From Emydura subglobosa (lineage: Eukaryota; Chordata; Testudines; Chelidae), in assembly GCA_007922225.1 (NCBI GenBank), contig ML679956.1, positions 21,144,689-21,208,688 on the forward strand: a stretch of DNA of 64,000 bases, read 5' to 3'. Shown here in pieces: positions 26,015 to 38,629 of this stretch (position 1 is its first letter; every line of letters starts with the position of its first letter). A program made the position numbers and the translations under genes. The notes beneath the pieces are model-generated. The model was not told where the DNA came from and ran no database searches. It worked only from the letters and a program-made list of their open reading frames with translations.

Positions 26015-26245
26015 TTCTACAGAAACACTAAACAATAATAACTCAAAGCTCAGTTATATGACCAGAGATAATAAATGTATAGATTAGTCTGCTTATAATG
26101 CAATGTTAGTAGGAAATATTTAGAAATTTTCCAATGTCAACAGGCAGAGACACAGTAGAACAGAAATTAGTGATGTTATACAAATGACTAACCAGTGCAA
26201 CAGATTATACTCCACTGTGGTTCATTTCATAACTATCAAGATTTA

Positions 26246-26338
26246 GGCCCCATTCTTCAAGTGCTTCACTTTACTACTGTGGACTACTCATGGTAGTAAA
26301 GTTAAGCACATGTGTAAGTGTTTGCAAGATTAGGGTCT
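26246..26338. mobile_element. Palindromic MITE, same family as 6841-6992
   Basis: It starts ggccccattcttcaagtgct, ends aagtgtttgcaagattaggg, and has taaagttaagcacatgtg within. The arms are roughly complementary. Confidence 0.5.
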
Positions 26339-26429
26339 TAGAAGTAAAGAAGAATAAATATATAAGAAACATAGAAAAAAAGATGGTGGAAGGAAAGAAA
26401 GATAATAAGGAAGGTGCAGAATACTCAGC

Positions 26430-26695
26430 CATATTTTATATTAAGGTTCTATTTATAAAGTGTTTTATAAAGGGCTAGTATAATGTTCATTGTAGACATG
26501 AATAGTAGTTTTACAGATGGTTATAAGTTCATCAGTAGAAGGTGCTATGTTTATAAGCCATGATAATAAGCCACATACTGGCTGTTGGATACTATAGCAA
26601 TTGATTAACCATTCATTAAAACACATATTAATCATTTATTAATCCTTTAAAAGCCATTTATAAATGAAACCTTATTATTAAGTGTGACCAAATCA
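26430..26695. mobile_element. AT-rich MITE-like repeat ('tttataaagtg' family)
   Basis: Repeated and inverted motifs based on ttataaa, attaatc and ttaataa run through about 265 bp (e.g. tatttataaagtgttttata; ttaatcatttattaatcc; catttataaatgaaacctta). This is typical of an AT-rich palindromic repeat in reptiles. The boundaries are approximate. Confidence 0.45.
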
Positions 26696-27925
26696 TCTTC
26701 CCCCTTAGTATAAATATTGATAAACCCTCTTAATTTTCATTAAAAGGGAAAGAAGATTGTAGTGGAGAATATATTGATGTAATAAAGATCTTTTTTGATA
26801 GGAATCTCTCATAAATTATAAAAAAATAAATGCAATCATGGCCATTGGAGAGCCTACCCGCTGCTTAATCATAGTCAGCATAATTGAAACATGCCATATA
26901 TTTTATACATATGCACAGTAATGGAGGAGAAAACTGATGAGATCCTGCTTGTGTGTGAATGACAGAAGGATGGCAGGATCACTATGGACATGCTGCAGAG
27001 ACTTTGGGAGAAGCCATTCTGCTAGTCGTGGCCAGTGGGTATTATGATCTTTCTATCAACTAAGCCATGTCATTACAGAACTATTGACATGATGGTGGAT
27101 CCAAAGAATATTTACCATCCCTATAATCTCTTTTTCTTTTTACTGTTTCTTACAAAACAATTAAATAAAAAGCCGAATTAGCAATAAGGATCTCTTCTTT
27201 AATTGGACTAATTTTACACCCAAAATCAATTGCATACTTTGTCATTCTAAATTGTGTCTTAGAAGCTTGTAGCTAGAGGCTCAGAGCAGACAGGCGAAAG
27301 CAGCAGCAGCAGAATTTGTTGCTGCTGGTGGTACTTGGAAAAGGAAGCGGTTCACGCATGCATCAGTGGAGGGGACAGGGAGTCTCTATGGACATTTTAT
27401 AGTGTTGATTCGGTGCCCTTTCTTGCTCCAATATTAGAAAACCTATACAAAACACCAGCAGGATGGTTTTTTTAAAAATTCTTTTTTCAAAAGCTCCAAA
27501 AAAGTGACAAGATACTTTAATTTAAAGGTGCATTTTCAGATACAGTTACATGGATTAGTCTTAGAAACTGAATAATAAATAGATATACATATATAAAACA
27601 CCCACTAAGTTAACAGTGTCTCTTTAATTGCTTGTAAAACTAAAGCTGAGAACCAGCACAAGAATGAGCTTCGGAGAATAGATTAATTTTAAATAGTGCT
27701 CTTCCTGACCTTTCTAATGACAAAAACATAAATCAAAAGAGTGCCTTCTTTCAGGCTTCATGTAAAATTACCTCAGGCTTTATTATGGAAAGACACACCA
27801 TCTTCCATACCGAGGTAAGCTGTTCTGAATCCAAGATAATATCAAACACACAGCTGCACAGCAGTGCTTTGTTTGGCAAGCTGTATGTTACCATTACACT
27901 GTGTTTAGTGATGTAGCTCACTCTC

Positions 27926-28031
27926 GGCCAAATTCTGCTCTCAGTTATAATGCTGTGAATTTGGAGCAAGGCCATTTACTTAAGTGAAATTAATCTCGAC
28001 ACACGCTGCTGTAACAGATCAGAATTGGCCC
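27926..28031. mobile_element. Palindromic MITE ('ggccaaattctg' family)
   Basis: Left arm ggccaaattctgctctcagt; right arm ctgtaacagatcagaattggccc, close to its complement. Related copies: 34270-34355, 36281-36380 and 60344-60452. Confidence 0.6.
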
Positions 28032-28285
28032 TACATTTACAACTGGTGCACCACTTATGTTTTGGTCTGTGTGTGACTTTTCTTTTCTGAGACAATTTTT
28101 ATATCCTTCATGAACCCTAGTCCCTGAAAGATGGCAAAATCTTTTATTTGCTTGTCCTTATGTCATGAGCAGAAGGAGGCAGTTTCAAGGAAGTTATTCG
28201 TTCACACCTCTTCTAAGAATCCTCAGATCTTAGATAACCCTGCTGATCATATTTCACTGCTTCTGTTCTCACTGTTCCATTCATT

Positions 28286-28381
28286 GCATCTGAAGAAGTT
28301 GGTTGCAGCCCAAGAAAGCTTATGCCCACAGAAATTTGTTAGTCTTTAAGGTGCTACAGGACTCTCGTTGTTTTCGCTTCT
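28286..28381 (+). mobile_element. Interspersed repeat ('catctgaagaag...gaaagcttatgc' family)
   Basis: The text gcatctgaagaagttggttg, caagaaagcttatgcccaca, tttgttagtctttaaggtgc and tacaggactctcgttgtttt is a motif series I recognise from a repeat common in tetrapod genomes. I cannot name the family with certainty. The 72-codon ORF over it is not a gene. Confidence 0.6.
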
Positions 28382-28514
28382 CTTCTGTTTCATAGCTGCG
28401 GTTTAAGTCTGGGAACCCTTCCATTGACTTCAGTTGGTGTTGGATCAGTGCCTAGGGCTTTTATATCATGTATATTGGTGTAGTATGTAAGGACCTAATC
28501 TAATTCCCATTAAA

Positions 28515-29445
28515 GTCTGAGGGAGTTTGTAAGGCAGTGTAGTCACCACCTGTAGTGCCCCCTTGCGTCAGGATATGATACTGCAAGGGGTCCTCATCTC
28601 CAGCATCTTCTGCTGGCCATCAGCCACCAGGTCTTCCACGGCTCACTGCTCCAGCCAAGTCATCTAAAGTTCAGTCCCCTTCCACGGTTACTAAAGGTCC
28701 AACTGAAAGTCCAAGCTAAACATCCAAATAATAACTCTTCCATCCCTCTCGGGCTCCAATGAAGTGTGCATGCTCCTTCCTCAGGGGCTGGTAGGAGAAC
28801 CCAGGCCCATCCTCTACTCTGCGTCCTGGCCCAGGGAGCATATTTTAAGTAGCTAGGTCTGCTTCTTCAGACATGCTTCTGTCCATGGGCCACTTCCTAT
28901 CTCCAAGCCCTCCCTGTGCTGCTTCCCCACAGCCTGTGCTCAACACAAACTCCCCTTGGATCCTCCAACCTCTGGCTTCTCTCTTCTTTGCTGAAATTAT
29001 TAATTTTATGCCCCTCTCCAGCTCCACTCAAGTGCTTTCACTGTCTCCTACCTCATGTCCTCCCCCACAGGAGCCTAAACTGCTCCTGCATTGTTCTTCC
29101 TTTGTAACTTCTCATCTTAGAAGCTTTTCCTTCACTTCCTCCCTTCCCCGGGGACTCTGGCAGCTTCCCCATGGGATCTCCTCAGTTATTATAGGCTCTA
29201 TCTCAGGTATCCCCCTCACAGGAATCTTACTCTGCTCCCTATGGGTTCTCCTAACTGCAGGAGAGTCTTGATTTCTCTGCAGTCTCTCCCCACCCCTGCA
29301 TAGTCTTTTCCCAACTGTTTCACAGATAGGGTCGCTAATGAGCTTTCAGCTGCCATATCACCATCAGCTTAGGGTTAGCTGTTAGGTCACAGGGAAGGAG
29401 GAGCCTGGCTTGCATTCAAAGACCAGCCAGCTTGTGACAGAGCTT
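28515..29445. mobile_element. LTR-like remnant, GC- and pyrimidine-rich
   Basis: The left part (gtagtcaccacctgtagtgc, then a run with cccccttgcgtcagg) and the C/T-rich body resemble gypsy-type LTRs known from turtles. The region has no preserved coding domain; the 132-codon ORF at 28873-29271 is low-complexity Ser/Pro/Leu. The ends and target duplication were not found. Confidence 0.3.
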
Positions 29446-29519
29446 TTCCATTCTTCAGTGGGAACTGGATCAGGCCCCATGTACTAATTTCAACTAATAT
29501 TCTGTCGTCCAAAGGGTTG

Positions 29520-30660
29520 GAATTTTTCTCCCTGGCTCAGAACCATAAAAGGGTTAGGCATTGTAACGCTGACCTGAGGTTTTATGCACCTAGAAAATCA
29601 CTGGAACAACACTGCAATCCACAAAGTCTGAGTTAGACTCCTAGTCTCCCTATGTAATGCCTGGGGAGAAATGGATGCCTGAGAACACGAGCCACAAAGC
29701 CAGGCCACTGGGGGGGGAAGCTGCCTAAGCTAGACAATGAAAGAAGATGAGGAGAGGGTTTTATCCTAAGCAATTCCCCCTCACAGAGATAGATGCCTAA
29801 GTCTCGGCTGCAAGGAGGTAACTATTTCTAAGAGTGATCCACGAACTGCAGGAAGATAGATGCTCCTCTGACTAGGCATTTGCAAGGCCTGATCCAGTAG
29901 CTGTGCTCAGAGACTGCCTAACTCCACATAAAATAGCCAAGGAGGACAAAGGTAGGAGAGCCTCCCTTATAACCTTTAGCCCCATGTTTAGCACACTGAC
30001 CCTCTAGGATGTGCGGGATCCCCAATTCAAACACCCCTATGCCTGATGAGAAGACGGGGTTTGAACAGGGATCTGCCACCTCTCAGGTACATGCCCTAAT
30101 CACTGGGTTGTAGAATCATTCTTACCCTTTTTCTGGCCCAACTAATATTTAACTATTAACTATAGTGGAACAACTTCAATAGGAGAGATTGAGAGAGACC
30201 CACATCGGAATATTCCATAGCCTAGTGATTAAAGCACACATCTGGGAGGCAGCAGGCAGAGGGAGAACTTGAACCTGGGTCTCTCACATATTAGATGAGT
30301 GCTCTAACCATTGGGCTAAACATTATAAGGGAGGACCACCTCCTTCGTCGGCACTTTTGTGTGGACTTACGCAGCCTCTGAGTACACTTACTGGCTCTGG
30401 CCCCATATCTGATTTAAGTAGAGGAGCACCTATTTTCCCTGGTTCATAGATCATTCTGGGACTCAGGCAGGAGATAGAGATCCAGGTGCCCAGAGAGAGG
30501 CAGCATTGCGCACACACAAAGGCAGGAACTTAGGTACCTAGGGAATTTTTACTTCAAAAACTTAGGCACCAAGTGAGTTTAGATGCCTTGAGGGTTTGGT
30601 GGTACCTGAAAATGAGATTTAGTTGCCTCAGTACCTTTGTGGATGGATCCACACCATGAC
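29520..30660. mobile_element. Repeat with opposed tRNA-like modules, copy 1
   Basis: Three tRNA-like segments are visible. A minus-strand one (about 30112 down to 30050) has tgattagggcatg and a GTTCAAACC B-box. A plus-strand one starts near 30215 (atagcctagtgattaaagca). A minus-strand one (about 30321 down to 30262) has A-box TAGCCCAATGG at 30318-30308 and B-box GGTTCAAGTTC at 30275-30265, spaced as in a tRNA. The outer part carries repeated 'ttaggtacct/ttaggcacc/gatgcctt' motifs. A second copy lies at 60750-61120 in the same orientation. It is not a functional tRNA gene: no cloverleaf could be completed. Confidence 0.55.
30262..30321 (-). repeat. tRNA-like module with A and B boxes
   Basis: A-box TAGCCCAATGG and B-box GGTTCAAGTTC on the minus strand fit the pol III internal promoter pattern with about 33 bases between them. 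The B-box is nearly self-complementary and is shared with the plus-strand module that overlaps it. Acceptor-stem pairing was not found. Confidence 0.5.
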
Positions 30661-31859
30661 TCTCTTGTGATCTTAGAGCCATGTGATCTTAGAGTCAAAA
30701 ACCAAAGTCCTACTAAGTCAATAGAGTTTTGCATAGAAATTGATGGCATGTTATGGACCTTGCTTTAACTTGCAAGGGATCACCCAATACCACTTAAAAG
30801 ACAATGCAGGAAGTGCTGCTTCCCACTCTCATTTAAGTGTTTGTATCCTGAAGTGAAGCCTAGTCTATGAAAGATAAAGGTTTGTTTGGCAGTATGCTTT
30901 TCCATCATTCAGGAGCAGAAGTGAGTTGTCTCAGAAATGTCTTGTGATCAACATGAAACCATTCTGTGGTTTGTCCAGAGATGTTAAACAATGGGGAGTT
31001 AAAATGATTAAGTAAATGTTGAATATTTTATTCTATTTAAAAGTTTTAAGATACTTTAAAAGGTCAAAGCTTAAATATAAATTTTAAAAATCACCTATAT
31101 GCTGAAACCAAGCACAGAAAATTTCCTCCTGAGAGATGAATATTTCAAGAAGTTATAGTGATGTGCAAATGACAGATTATAGAGGAAACTGTTTTACAAC
31201 CTGAATTATAAAGGATGTGACTAAGCATTCATTGTTATGAAAATGTCTCACTTAACTACAGCAAGGGTGAAACTGGCTCACAATAGCTCTTATTTAGAGA
31301 GAACCTATTATTTATAGGTTCATGGAGTTGTTATGTACAACAACTGTATAAACAGCATTCAATATTGTTGCAATTAATTTAGAGTTTTGAAAATCCTTCA
31401 AGTTAAATCTCCTGACTCTCTAAGTTTCTGGGATTGTTTCTGAACTCTGAGCATATGTACGAGACACATTTTATCCCCAGCATTCTGTTGATTCCTAAAA
31501 TTTTAAGGGTTAGGTTGTGGCTAGCCCTGTATAACCCTTCAGGAAACCTTCCTCCTCTTCTGCCACATATAGGGGCAGGCTGACAGAAGTCCTTGGGGCG
31601 GGAGGGAAGGGGCAGGGAGAGAGACAGCAAGAAAGCAGGTGCTCCTGGAACTGTCAGGACTGCAAGGGATAGGAAAGAACATGTGAGGCCCTACCCCACT
31701 CTAGGGAGCTCTCCTGCCTCCAGATACCACAATTAACAGGGCATCATCTGACTGACCTTTTCTTTTTAGGTTTCGTCTTCATTTTTGCAGGCCCATTTTG
31801 GAGTCTGAATCTAAGCTGAGAGGTGGGAAGGCAAGGGCAGTTGAGGGGAGGGGAAACAA

Positions 31860-32335
31860 ATTAGTAAAATGGGTCAGAAAATATTTTTTTCACTATGGAA
31901 ATTTAAACACATTTTGTTCCCTCATCCTTTTAAAACATTTCAGCAGAAAATTTCAAAACCCAAAATATTTAGTGCAAAAATGAAATATTTTGATTTAAAG
32001 TGGCACAGCTGTGTCTCATGGCGGTTGTAGTTTGGGGTCAGGGTGATTTATGCTTCCATTCTCTTCTATGGGGCTGAGCTCTCCGGCCGGATGACATCTC
32101 CCATGATGAACCACTTCCTCCCTTTTGTTGAAAGGGCTATGCTATATGAACCTGGTCGCTAGAAGAGAATGGGAACATAAGGCACCTGAAATACAACTTC
32201 TGAGACATGGTTTTCTGCTTTTTATTTTTGATGAAATATCAAAAGTTTCCATGGAAAGCAGAAACCTTCAGCGGAAAAAATTGTTTAGTCAGAAATCTAA
32301 CTTTCTGTCTAAAAAAGTTTTGGAAAATTTCTGAT
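31860..32335. mobile_element. Long-arm palindromic repeat, copy 1
   Basis: The outer arms are A/T-rich (gaaaatattttttt..., ttggaaaatttctgatca). The inner part has 'tctcatggcggttgtagttt' and 'gatgacatctcccatgatg', which together suggest a fold-back element. A copy with the same order of pieces is at 58970-59460, with a shorter relative near 61130-61310. Confidence 0.45.
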
Positions 32336-33129
32336 CATCTGTACTAATTAGCAATAAGTGTACCCTAACATTCCTGTGGCAGGGTTGTCCTCCCCTGCTC
32401 TCTCTTGCAGCCTGATGTGATGCTACTCATCCTGCCTCAGGGTTTCCAGCAGTCAGCTGCCACCTTTTGTGGGGCCAGTGTTGCGGCAGCTTAGCCCTTC
32501 ATCTAAGACAGTCTCCAGTTCCACCCCTTCTGGGATACCAAAGTCTCAAAAGAAGAAAAAAACAATGGATTCAAAAGTCTTTTGGGGGGACCCTTACTCC
32601 AGGGCTTGTCTTCAAACAAGACTAGCCCTGTCTCTCCATCTCCCCATCTACAGGGAGGTTCACCTAACTCTCAGATTCTTGGCTGAAACCAGGGTTCTCT
32701 CACAGAAGGAGAAGCGGAGGTCTGTTTTCCTTCCTGGTCAGCCACCTAGGGTGTGGCCACACAGCCTATGGGAATGAGCCTTGCAGCCCAGTTAGACAGA
32801 TGATCCCATCCTCCTTCCTGGGCTTCAGAGCCCAAACTCCAACCCAAGCCACAACTTCAAAGCACTGTCTACACAGCTATTTGGAGAGCACTAGTGCAAG
32901 CCCCACTATCCTAAGTCTGTCAATCTCAGCGGGGAGGCTCGCTCCCGTGGGCTGGGTATACATATTCCTATAAACTTAAGCCCTCTTCTTTCCTCCCCTC
33001 TCCTGACACCTACTGCAGGTATAGCGGGTTGAGATTGATTAGGCCGATAGGCCCTCGTTAGCCCCCTCCTGAACAGTGAGGGGCTTGAATACCCCACTTA
33101 TCATATTTTGTTTGCATGTTAATTGTTTA

Positions 33130-33255
33130 TTATTGTTTGCCTGTCATGTATATAAGCTGCAAGCTCTTCAGGGAAAGCATGTCTCTGTACGTGTCTGTAC
33201 TTCACCCTGCAGACTTTGCGGGTTACTGAGATATAAAAAATAAACAGCAATCCTG
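33130..33255 (+). mobile_element. tRNA-derived SINE, 3' fragment
   Basis: Contains 'gctgcaagctcttcagggaa' followed by 'catgtctctgtac' and a 'gatataaaaaataaacagca' tail, the SINE 3' module seen elsewhere in the window. Confidence 0.5.
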
Positions 33256-34269
33256 GATCTCAGTGACAAGGACAGTCTAGAGAAGACTCCCCAAAAGGGG
33301 GCTAGGTAGAGCTGAGCCAATATCGCAGAGGAGCAGAAACTGTGCCCTGTAAAAGGGGTAGCAATGGCCACTCTGGCTGACATTCCCTCAATGCTCCTTA
33401 AGAACTTAATTGTGAGCCCCCCTGCTTGCCTGCACAGGGAATTTTATGGAGGTGAAATAAGGCCATTCATTTCACTAAATGGGCTACCTGCATGGATGTA
33501 CCCTGGGAAAATCATGGACAGTAGCCTCCAGTGGGCAGCTACATGGGTCCTTTGCAGGTGAGCAGAACCTTGGCTCCACCCTTTCAAAGTGAGAGCCAGC
33601 ATAGCTGAGCCAGCATGGAGGGAAGACATGAGATGTTCCAGGAAAAAGGTGCACATTTTCCTTTTCCATTGAGCAACAGGGAAGCTGAGTCCAAACTCTT
33701 ACTCTGTCACAGATTGGTCCCTGCTTCTGGGGTAGCACAGCTACACACTGCCTCTTACTTGGACAGGAGTACAAGATGTCAATCCAGTCTGAAACAATTG
33801 TACCTGCCTTGGGTACTCCACACCTAGGTGTCCTGCCCTTTGCTATGCAGACAGAACCTTAAAGATACAATCTGTTCCAAAATGTTCTTTGTTGAAGCCT
33901 TGCCTGAGGAGGAAATAGCTGTGACTTTGAAGGATCCTGATATTTAAGTTTTCATGAAATTCTAGATAAATCAAATCAACATGTACCTTCCAGAATGTAC
34001 ATGATGAAGTGGCCTTCCTTTTAAGAGACACATTTAAACAAATCAAAATGCAGAAGAAGTTCTGCACTTCTGTAGCTCTATACTTCCACTGCCCACAGTA
34101 TTTCACTTTTGTCAGACAGGAAAAAATCCAAACTGTAATCAAAATAATTCTGCTTTTCTAAATAAATTCATACTTGCCTAAGGATTCATAGGAATGCATG
34201 ATAGGATAAAGCTCAATGTTTCTTTACCTGTAGCATTATACATTCTTGTAACCGTAATGTAACCCATTG

Positions 34270-34355
34270 GGGCCACATTCTGCCACTCTTACTCAAACTG
34301 GTAGCACATACAAGTAGTTGTAATGAAACTGAAATAAGAGTGGGAAGATCAGCCC
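34270..34355. mobile_element. Palindromic MITE, 'ggccaaattctg' family, diverged
   Basis: It starts ggggccacattctgccactc and ends gagtgggaagatcagccc. The arms are partly complementary. Confidence 0.4.
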
Positions 34356-36280
34356 GAGATGTTATTGTTTTTAAACTAACTACAAAAAGATTCTAAATAA
34401 TTTCTTTCTCATGAAAAAGACATGCAGAGTATGTCCCTGCTTGAACCAGATGGAAAATTTAATTTCAATATCACCCTTTATTAAGGCTGCCACCTGTGAA
34501 ACGTCTTTTGAAAATACAGTGTCTGATTCTGCACTATTAAAACCAATAGGATTTTTTCCATTTACTTCAATGGGAACAGGACTGGGTCTATCTTAGGGAT
34601 ACCAAGGAATTAAAGTTATTATGTATATACGCAGAATTTACTATGATGTGTAAATATTGCATAGCTAATTTCTCTGGCTAGGAGATTATTTCCTTATGAT
34701 TTTCTCAAGGATCCACTAAATGATGTGTGCCTGTAATTTTATTTCTATTTTACTTCTCTTTCAATATTTTTAATAAAGCTGAGCAAAAAAAAATTTGGAT
34801 CAGGCTGTGGTTTTAAGATCACACTGGAAGGGGTAAGGAAGGATCATACAGCAGATTCTCCATCAGAATCCTGGCAAACTTAAAAAGAATCCCTACCAGA
34901 GCACTCGTTGTCTGAGCTCTGCGACTATTTCCTAGGGTATAGTGTGTTTCTCATTGCACCAAACCATGATCCTACTCTGATCCTGCTGGGCAGTCCAGTG
35001 CCGGTGGTGGTTCTAGATTAGTATAATGTCTGAGCTTCCTATTTTGATTTTTGCAATGTCACTTTTCTTATACATCTACACTGGATCAGCAATAATTGGG
35101 TGTTTACTTCAGTCTTTCCACACACAAAACTCCCATTGATTTCACTGGCATTCATAACAAAGTTCCTTAAATCATACACATTCAAATAACTTCCCCCTTT
35201 TTAGTCGCCCTACCCTCTCTCTTATTTTAACAATGCTTACTCTCATGACTGCAGCTAGACTTTGCTACAAACTACCCAAGAGCATTGATCCAACCAGTGT
35301 GACAGATGTTGCAACCCCAAACAGTATCTTTGGGGGGCCATTGTTTTAAATCTATTAATGTTTTCAGTACGATTATGTTCTACTCCCTGTGGAGGGCTAC
35401 CACAGCTCCACCGGGAACTAAAACAGTGAAGGATGACTACCTATGGGCTTGTAAACAATGCCCAAGGGGCATCACACCATGGCTTGCATATAAGTTCAAA
35501 ATGGGTTTTCCGTAGACTAGGAACAAAGAAAGAGCTTTTGGTATAAAAGGATGAGCTTGACACTGGGTCTTCCTTTTGATTCAGCAAAAAGACAGAACCT
35601 AATGAAGGGTTGGAAGGAACACTGGCCTACCCGACTCCCCATGTGGAAGATGGGCAATTTCTGGTATGTTTAATGAGTGGGTAGGAACTTCTATTGTTTT
35701 TATATGTTCTCTCTGCATTGCTTTTATCTTTTATCTGTTGACAAAGAGCTGTATGGTAACTGCTGGCAATTATACTGCTCATTGTCCTTGAGAAGAAGGC
35801 AAAGCACAGGAGCTGGCCATTAGGAAAACTGGCTTTCTGGGGATATCACAATGTATGACAGGGGTGTGTGCAGCCTTAACCCCCCGTCTCATTTCCGTCG
35901 CCCCTTCTCCTGATTACCAGAGGTAATTACCCCTGCTATTTTTAGTTCCCGGAAGAGCTGTGGTAACAGCCCCCCTGTGGAGTAGAAGTCATCATACATA
36001 AAATATTCATGAATTTAATACAATGGTCTCTATAAGAGACTTCATGGGGTTGCAATACCTGTCACAATGAATATTGCCCCTCCTACCAAAAGCTAATTTT
36101 CTCCACCAGAACATTTTTACAGGACTTCAGATTAAGAAATGCATTGATAATCAGGACCGAAGTTTTACTTGTTTGGTCAATTTATGCTTTCAGAAACACA
36201 ACTGTAACCTACACATATACAAAAGGACATTACTGCATGTGTATGAGAGCAGAATATAGCCGTAAACTTTCCAACATTGA

Positions 36281-36380
36281 GGGCCAGCTCCTGATCTCAG
36301 TAACTCCAGTTTAAATCTGCTTGCTTTCTTTGGAGTTACTCCACATTTAAACAGATGTAACCACAATCAGAATTTAGCCT
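36281..36380. mobile_element. Palindromic MITE, 'ggccaaattctg' family
   Basis: It starts gggccagctcctgatctcag and ends aatcagaatttagcct. The core has 'gtaactccagtttaaatctg' and, inverted, 'ggagttactccacatttaaa'. Confidence 0.55.
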
Positions 36381-37244
36381 ATAGGCTTTCCAGCTTGGTA
36401 CATAGTATTGAAATAACTTTGCCTTGCAAAACTACTAGTGTTTCCCTCTCCTTCTGAAGGGAACAATTGCTTTTCTAAAGTAAGATATTTTCCATATGTT
36501 GGAAAGAAGAGACCATCAATTTTGTTAAAGTAATCCAAATCTGGCAGAGAGGGTGTTGAAAATCTGTCTTTTACAACAGCGCTTGATTATAGGTATATTT
36601 AGAGAGATAAAGAGGATGGTGGGATTTCTCTGATACATTACTGGGTTGGGGAAACAAATCTATTTGTGTAAAGGCTAATTAACAGCATAAACAGTGGAAA
36701 GTTGCAAAATGTCTACTGTCTATCAAAAAAGCCTATTAATTAAGAAAAAAACAGAGGCAGGAAACACATAACAGTCACTTTTAAGGGACAGTACTAGATT
36801 GCCATAGCAGCTATCTGACAGAGAGACGAGTGCTGTCTCTCAAATAAACATTCTTTTCCCTCTCTCCCTTGCCACTTTTGGTGGTATGCATGTGCATGTC
36901 TGAGTTCAGAACTGAACCAGTAGTGCCTTATCCTGCCATTGTCTGGCAGGACTGACTTCAGTTTTTATGCAGAATAATAGCAGGAACAGATCTTTAGTAT
37001 ATCATATTGTTATTAAGTATCCTTAAGTGTTAAAGATCATGCAGCCATTAAAGTCAGTGGGCATTTATTTTATTTATTTATTTTCAGACACTTTAAATCC
37101 CCTGCACACTGCCAGAGTGGTATAAAGTAACCTTAATATAATCAGGGCCAAGGAGTAAATATTACAAATCTGTTGCTAATATATGTAGCATAAATTGTTT
37201 CAAGCCTGTCATTGTAGCCTGAGACTCTTCATTGCCTGCTAAGG

Positions 37245-37425
37245 CCAGTCATTATTATTTATATTGGGGAACCATATAATGATTGGGAATTCATTGTGCT
37301 AGAACCTGTATAAACATACAAGTAGATCTGTTCCCTGGCCCAAAGAACTTACAGTCTGATTTGAAACAGGATGCAACATGCAAGTGTGACAAACAAGATG
37401 ATCAAAGTGTAGAGAGATGACCTGG
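37245..37425 (-). mobile_element. tRNA-derived SINE, minus orientation
   Basis: The left end is an AAT-type tail read in reverse (cattattatttatattggg). It is followed by attgtgctagaacctgtata and by gttccctggcccaaagaact, the complements of the SINE 3' module seen at 1035 and 58190. Confidence 0.55.
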
Positions 37426-37509
37426 GAAATGAAGTGAACAACATGGTTACATTGGTTAGCTATTGCACAACCTAACCATCACTGCTTGGATGATTTCTTG
37501 TAGGCTTCA

Positions 37510-37672
37510 CAACAGCAGTGGATTTTTGGGAGAGAATCGTGCTCTCATTCCCTCTCCGCCCCCAACCCTTGTTCTACCCCCAGCTCCACAGTCAGCCCAA
37601 GTGCCTTTGCTGAGCCAACTCTGCTGTAACTGAGAGGGGGAGAGGCAACAGGAAAAATCTGGGCACCACTGT
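37510..37672. mobile_element. Non-autonomous hAT element, shorter relative of 25694-26014
   Basis: The right end aaaaatctgggcaccactgt matches that of the larger copy (aaaaagtttgggcaccacta). The interior shares ctgagccaactctgctgtaa and a C-rich part. The left end (cagcagtggatttttggg) is diverged. Confidence 0.5.
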
Positions 37673-37679
37673 GATAGAA

Positions 37680-38165
37680 GGACCGAGAGCCTCCCTCTCC
37701 ACAAAGTCCCTGATCAGGGTCCCTGTGGGAAGTGAGACCGGCAGGTTCTTCCCCACAGAGAGCCTAAATCTGGGCTACTTCCTACCTATGTGCTACTTCG
37801 GTTTGGGGCATGACCCCGATAGTCCAGTCAATAGCTTCACAATCAAAGTCCAAATGAATAGGGTGGTGCAAGACACACTGCTTCTCAAAGTGGGTGGTGG
37901 TTGGAGAAGGCACTACCGGGGGCCTTCCCCACTGTGTGGTTCCCTCTCAGGCTTCATCATCTGTCTGGCTCCCTGGAGAAGGATTCTTCTCTTCTGCAGC
38001 CTGTCTACCACCGCTTGCATGGGCTTCTCAGCTCCTTTTAACCTGCTGTTTAGACCTGTAGGGGCAGAGCTACCAGGACTCAATATTGCCTTCGGGCCCA
38101 GTGCAGGAAGTGTATACCTCTTATACAAATGGTGGAGCAGTCACTCTCACTACTCACCAATGGGA
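37680..38165. mobile_element. LTR-like remnant with 173-codon ORF
   Basis: A GC-richer block with features of a degraded LTR (ggggcagagctaccaggact; cttatacaaatggtggagca). The ORF at 37671-38192 has no domain I recognise and is probably incidental. The ends were not found. Confidence 0.25.
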
Positions 38166-38629
38166 GTAAAGCGTTCACTGTCTAGCACCTAAATGTATGT
38201 TTTTTCTTTTACATATAATAGAGTAATTAATAAATGTTAATAAACATATTTTTAAATAATAAATTGAAGTTCATTTCCAGTCTCAGCATGTTATACAGAT
38301 CAGTTTTTGCACATGGACTTTTTTCTTTTTTTTTTAAAGTCCAGGAGCCAAAATCTGTTCTTATTTGCACATGTGTCTCCATAGAGAATAACAGAGTTAC
38401 TACTGATTTACATCAGCATAAGTGAGAGTAGAATTTGGCCTCAGTCTTGGACACTCAGGGATATATCATTCAAGATAAGAGGCATTTCAGCATTCAATAC
38501 TGAAGGTTCGATCTTGCATGGTGTAGCATGTAGCTGTGCTCACGTGGAGCCATAGTGGAGTTCATAGAGCTTTATGTGGTTGTAGAAATCTGTCCACATG
38601 CTATATATTAAAGGACTGTGGTCTATGGG

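Noticed and set aside
30050..30321. Functional tRNA genes
   Set aside because: A- and B-box-like motifs are present but no acceptor stem or full cloverleaf could be formed, and a similar diverged copy exists at 60.9 kb, so these are repeat modules.
37671..38192. 173-codon plus-strand ORF as a protein gene
   Set aside because: Lies in a GC-richer LTR-like block; no domain or signature and no support for expression.
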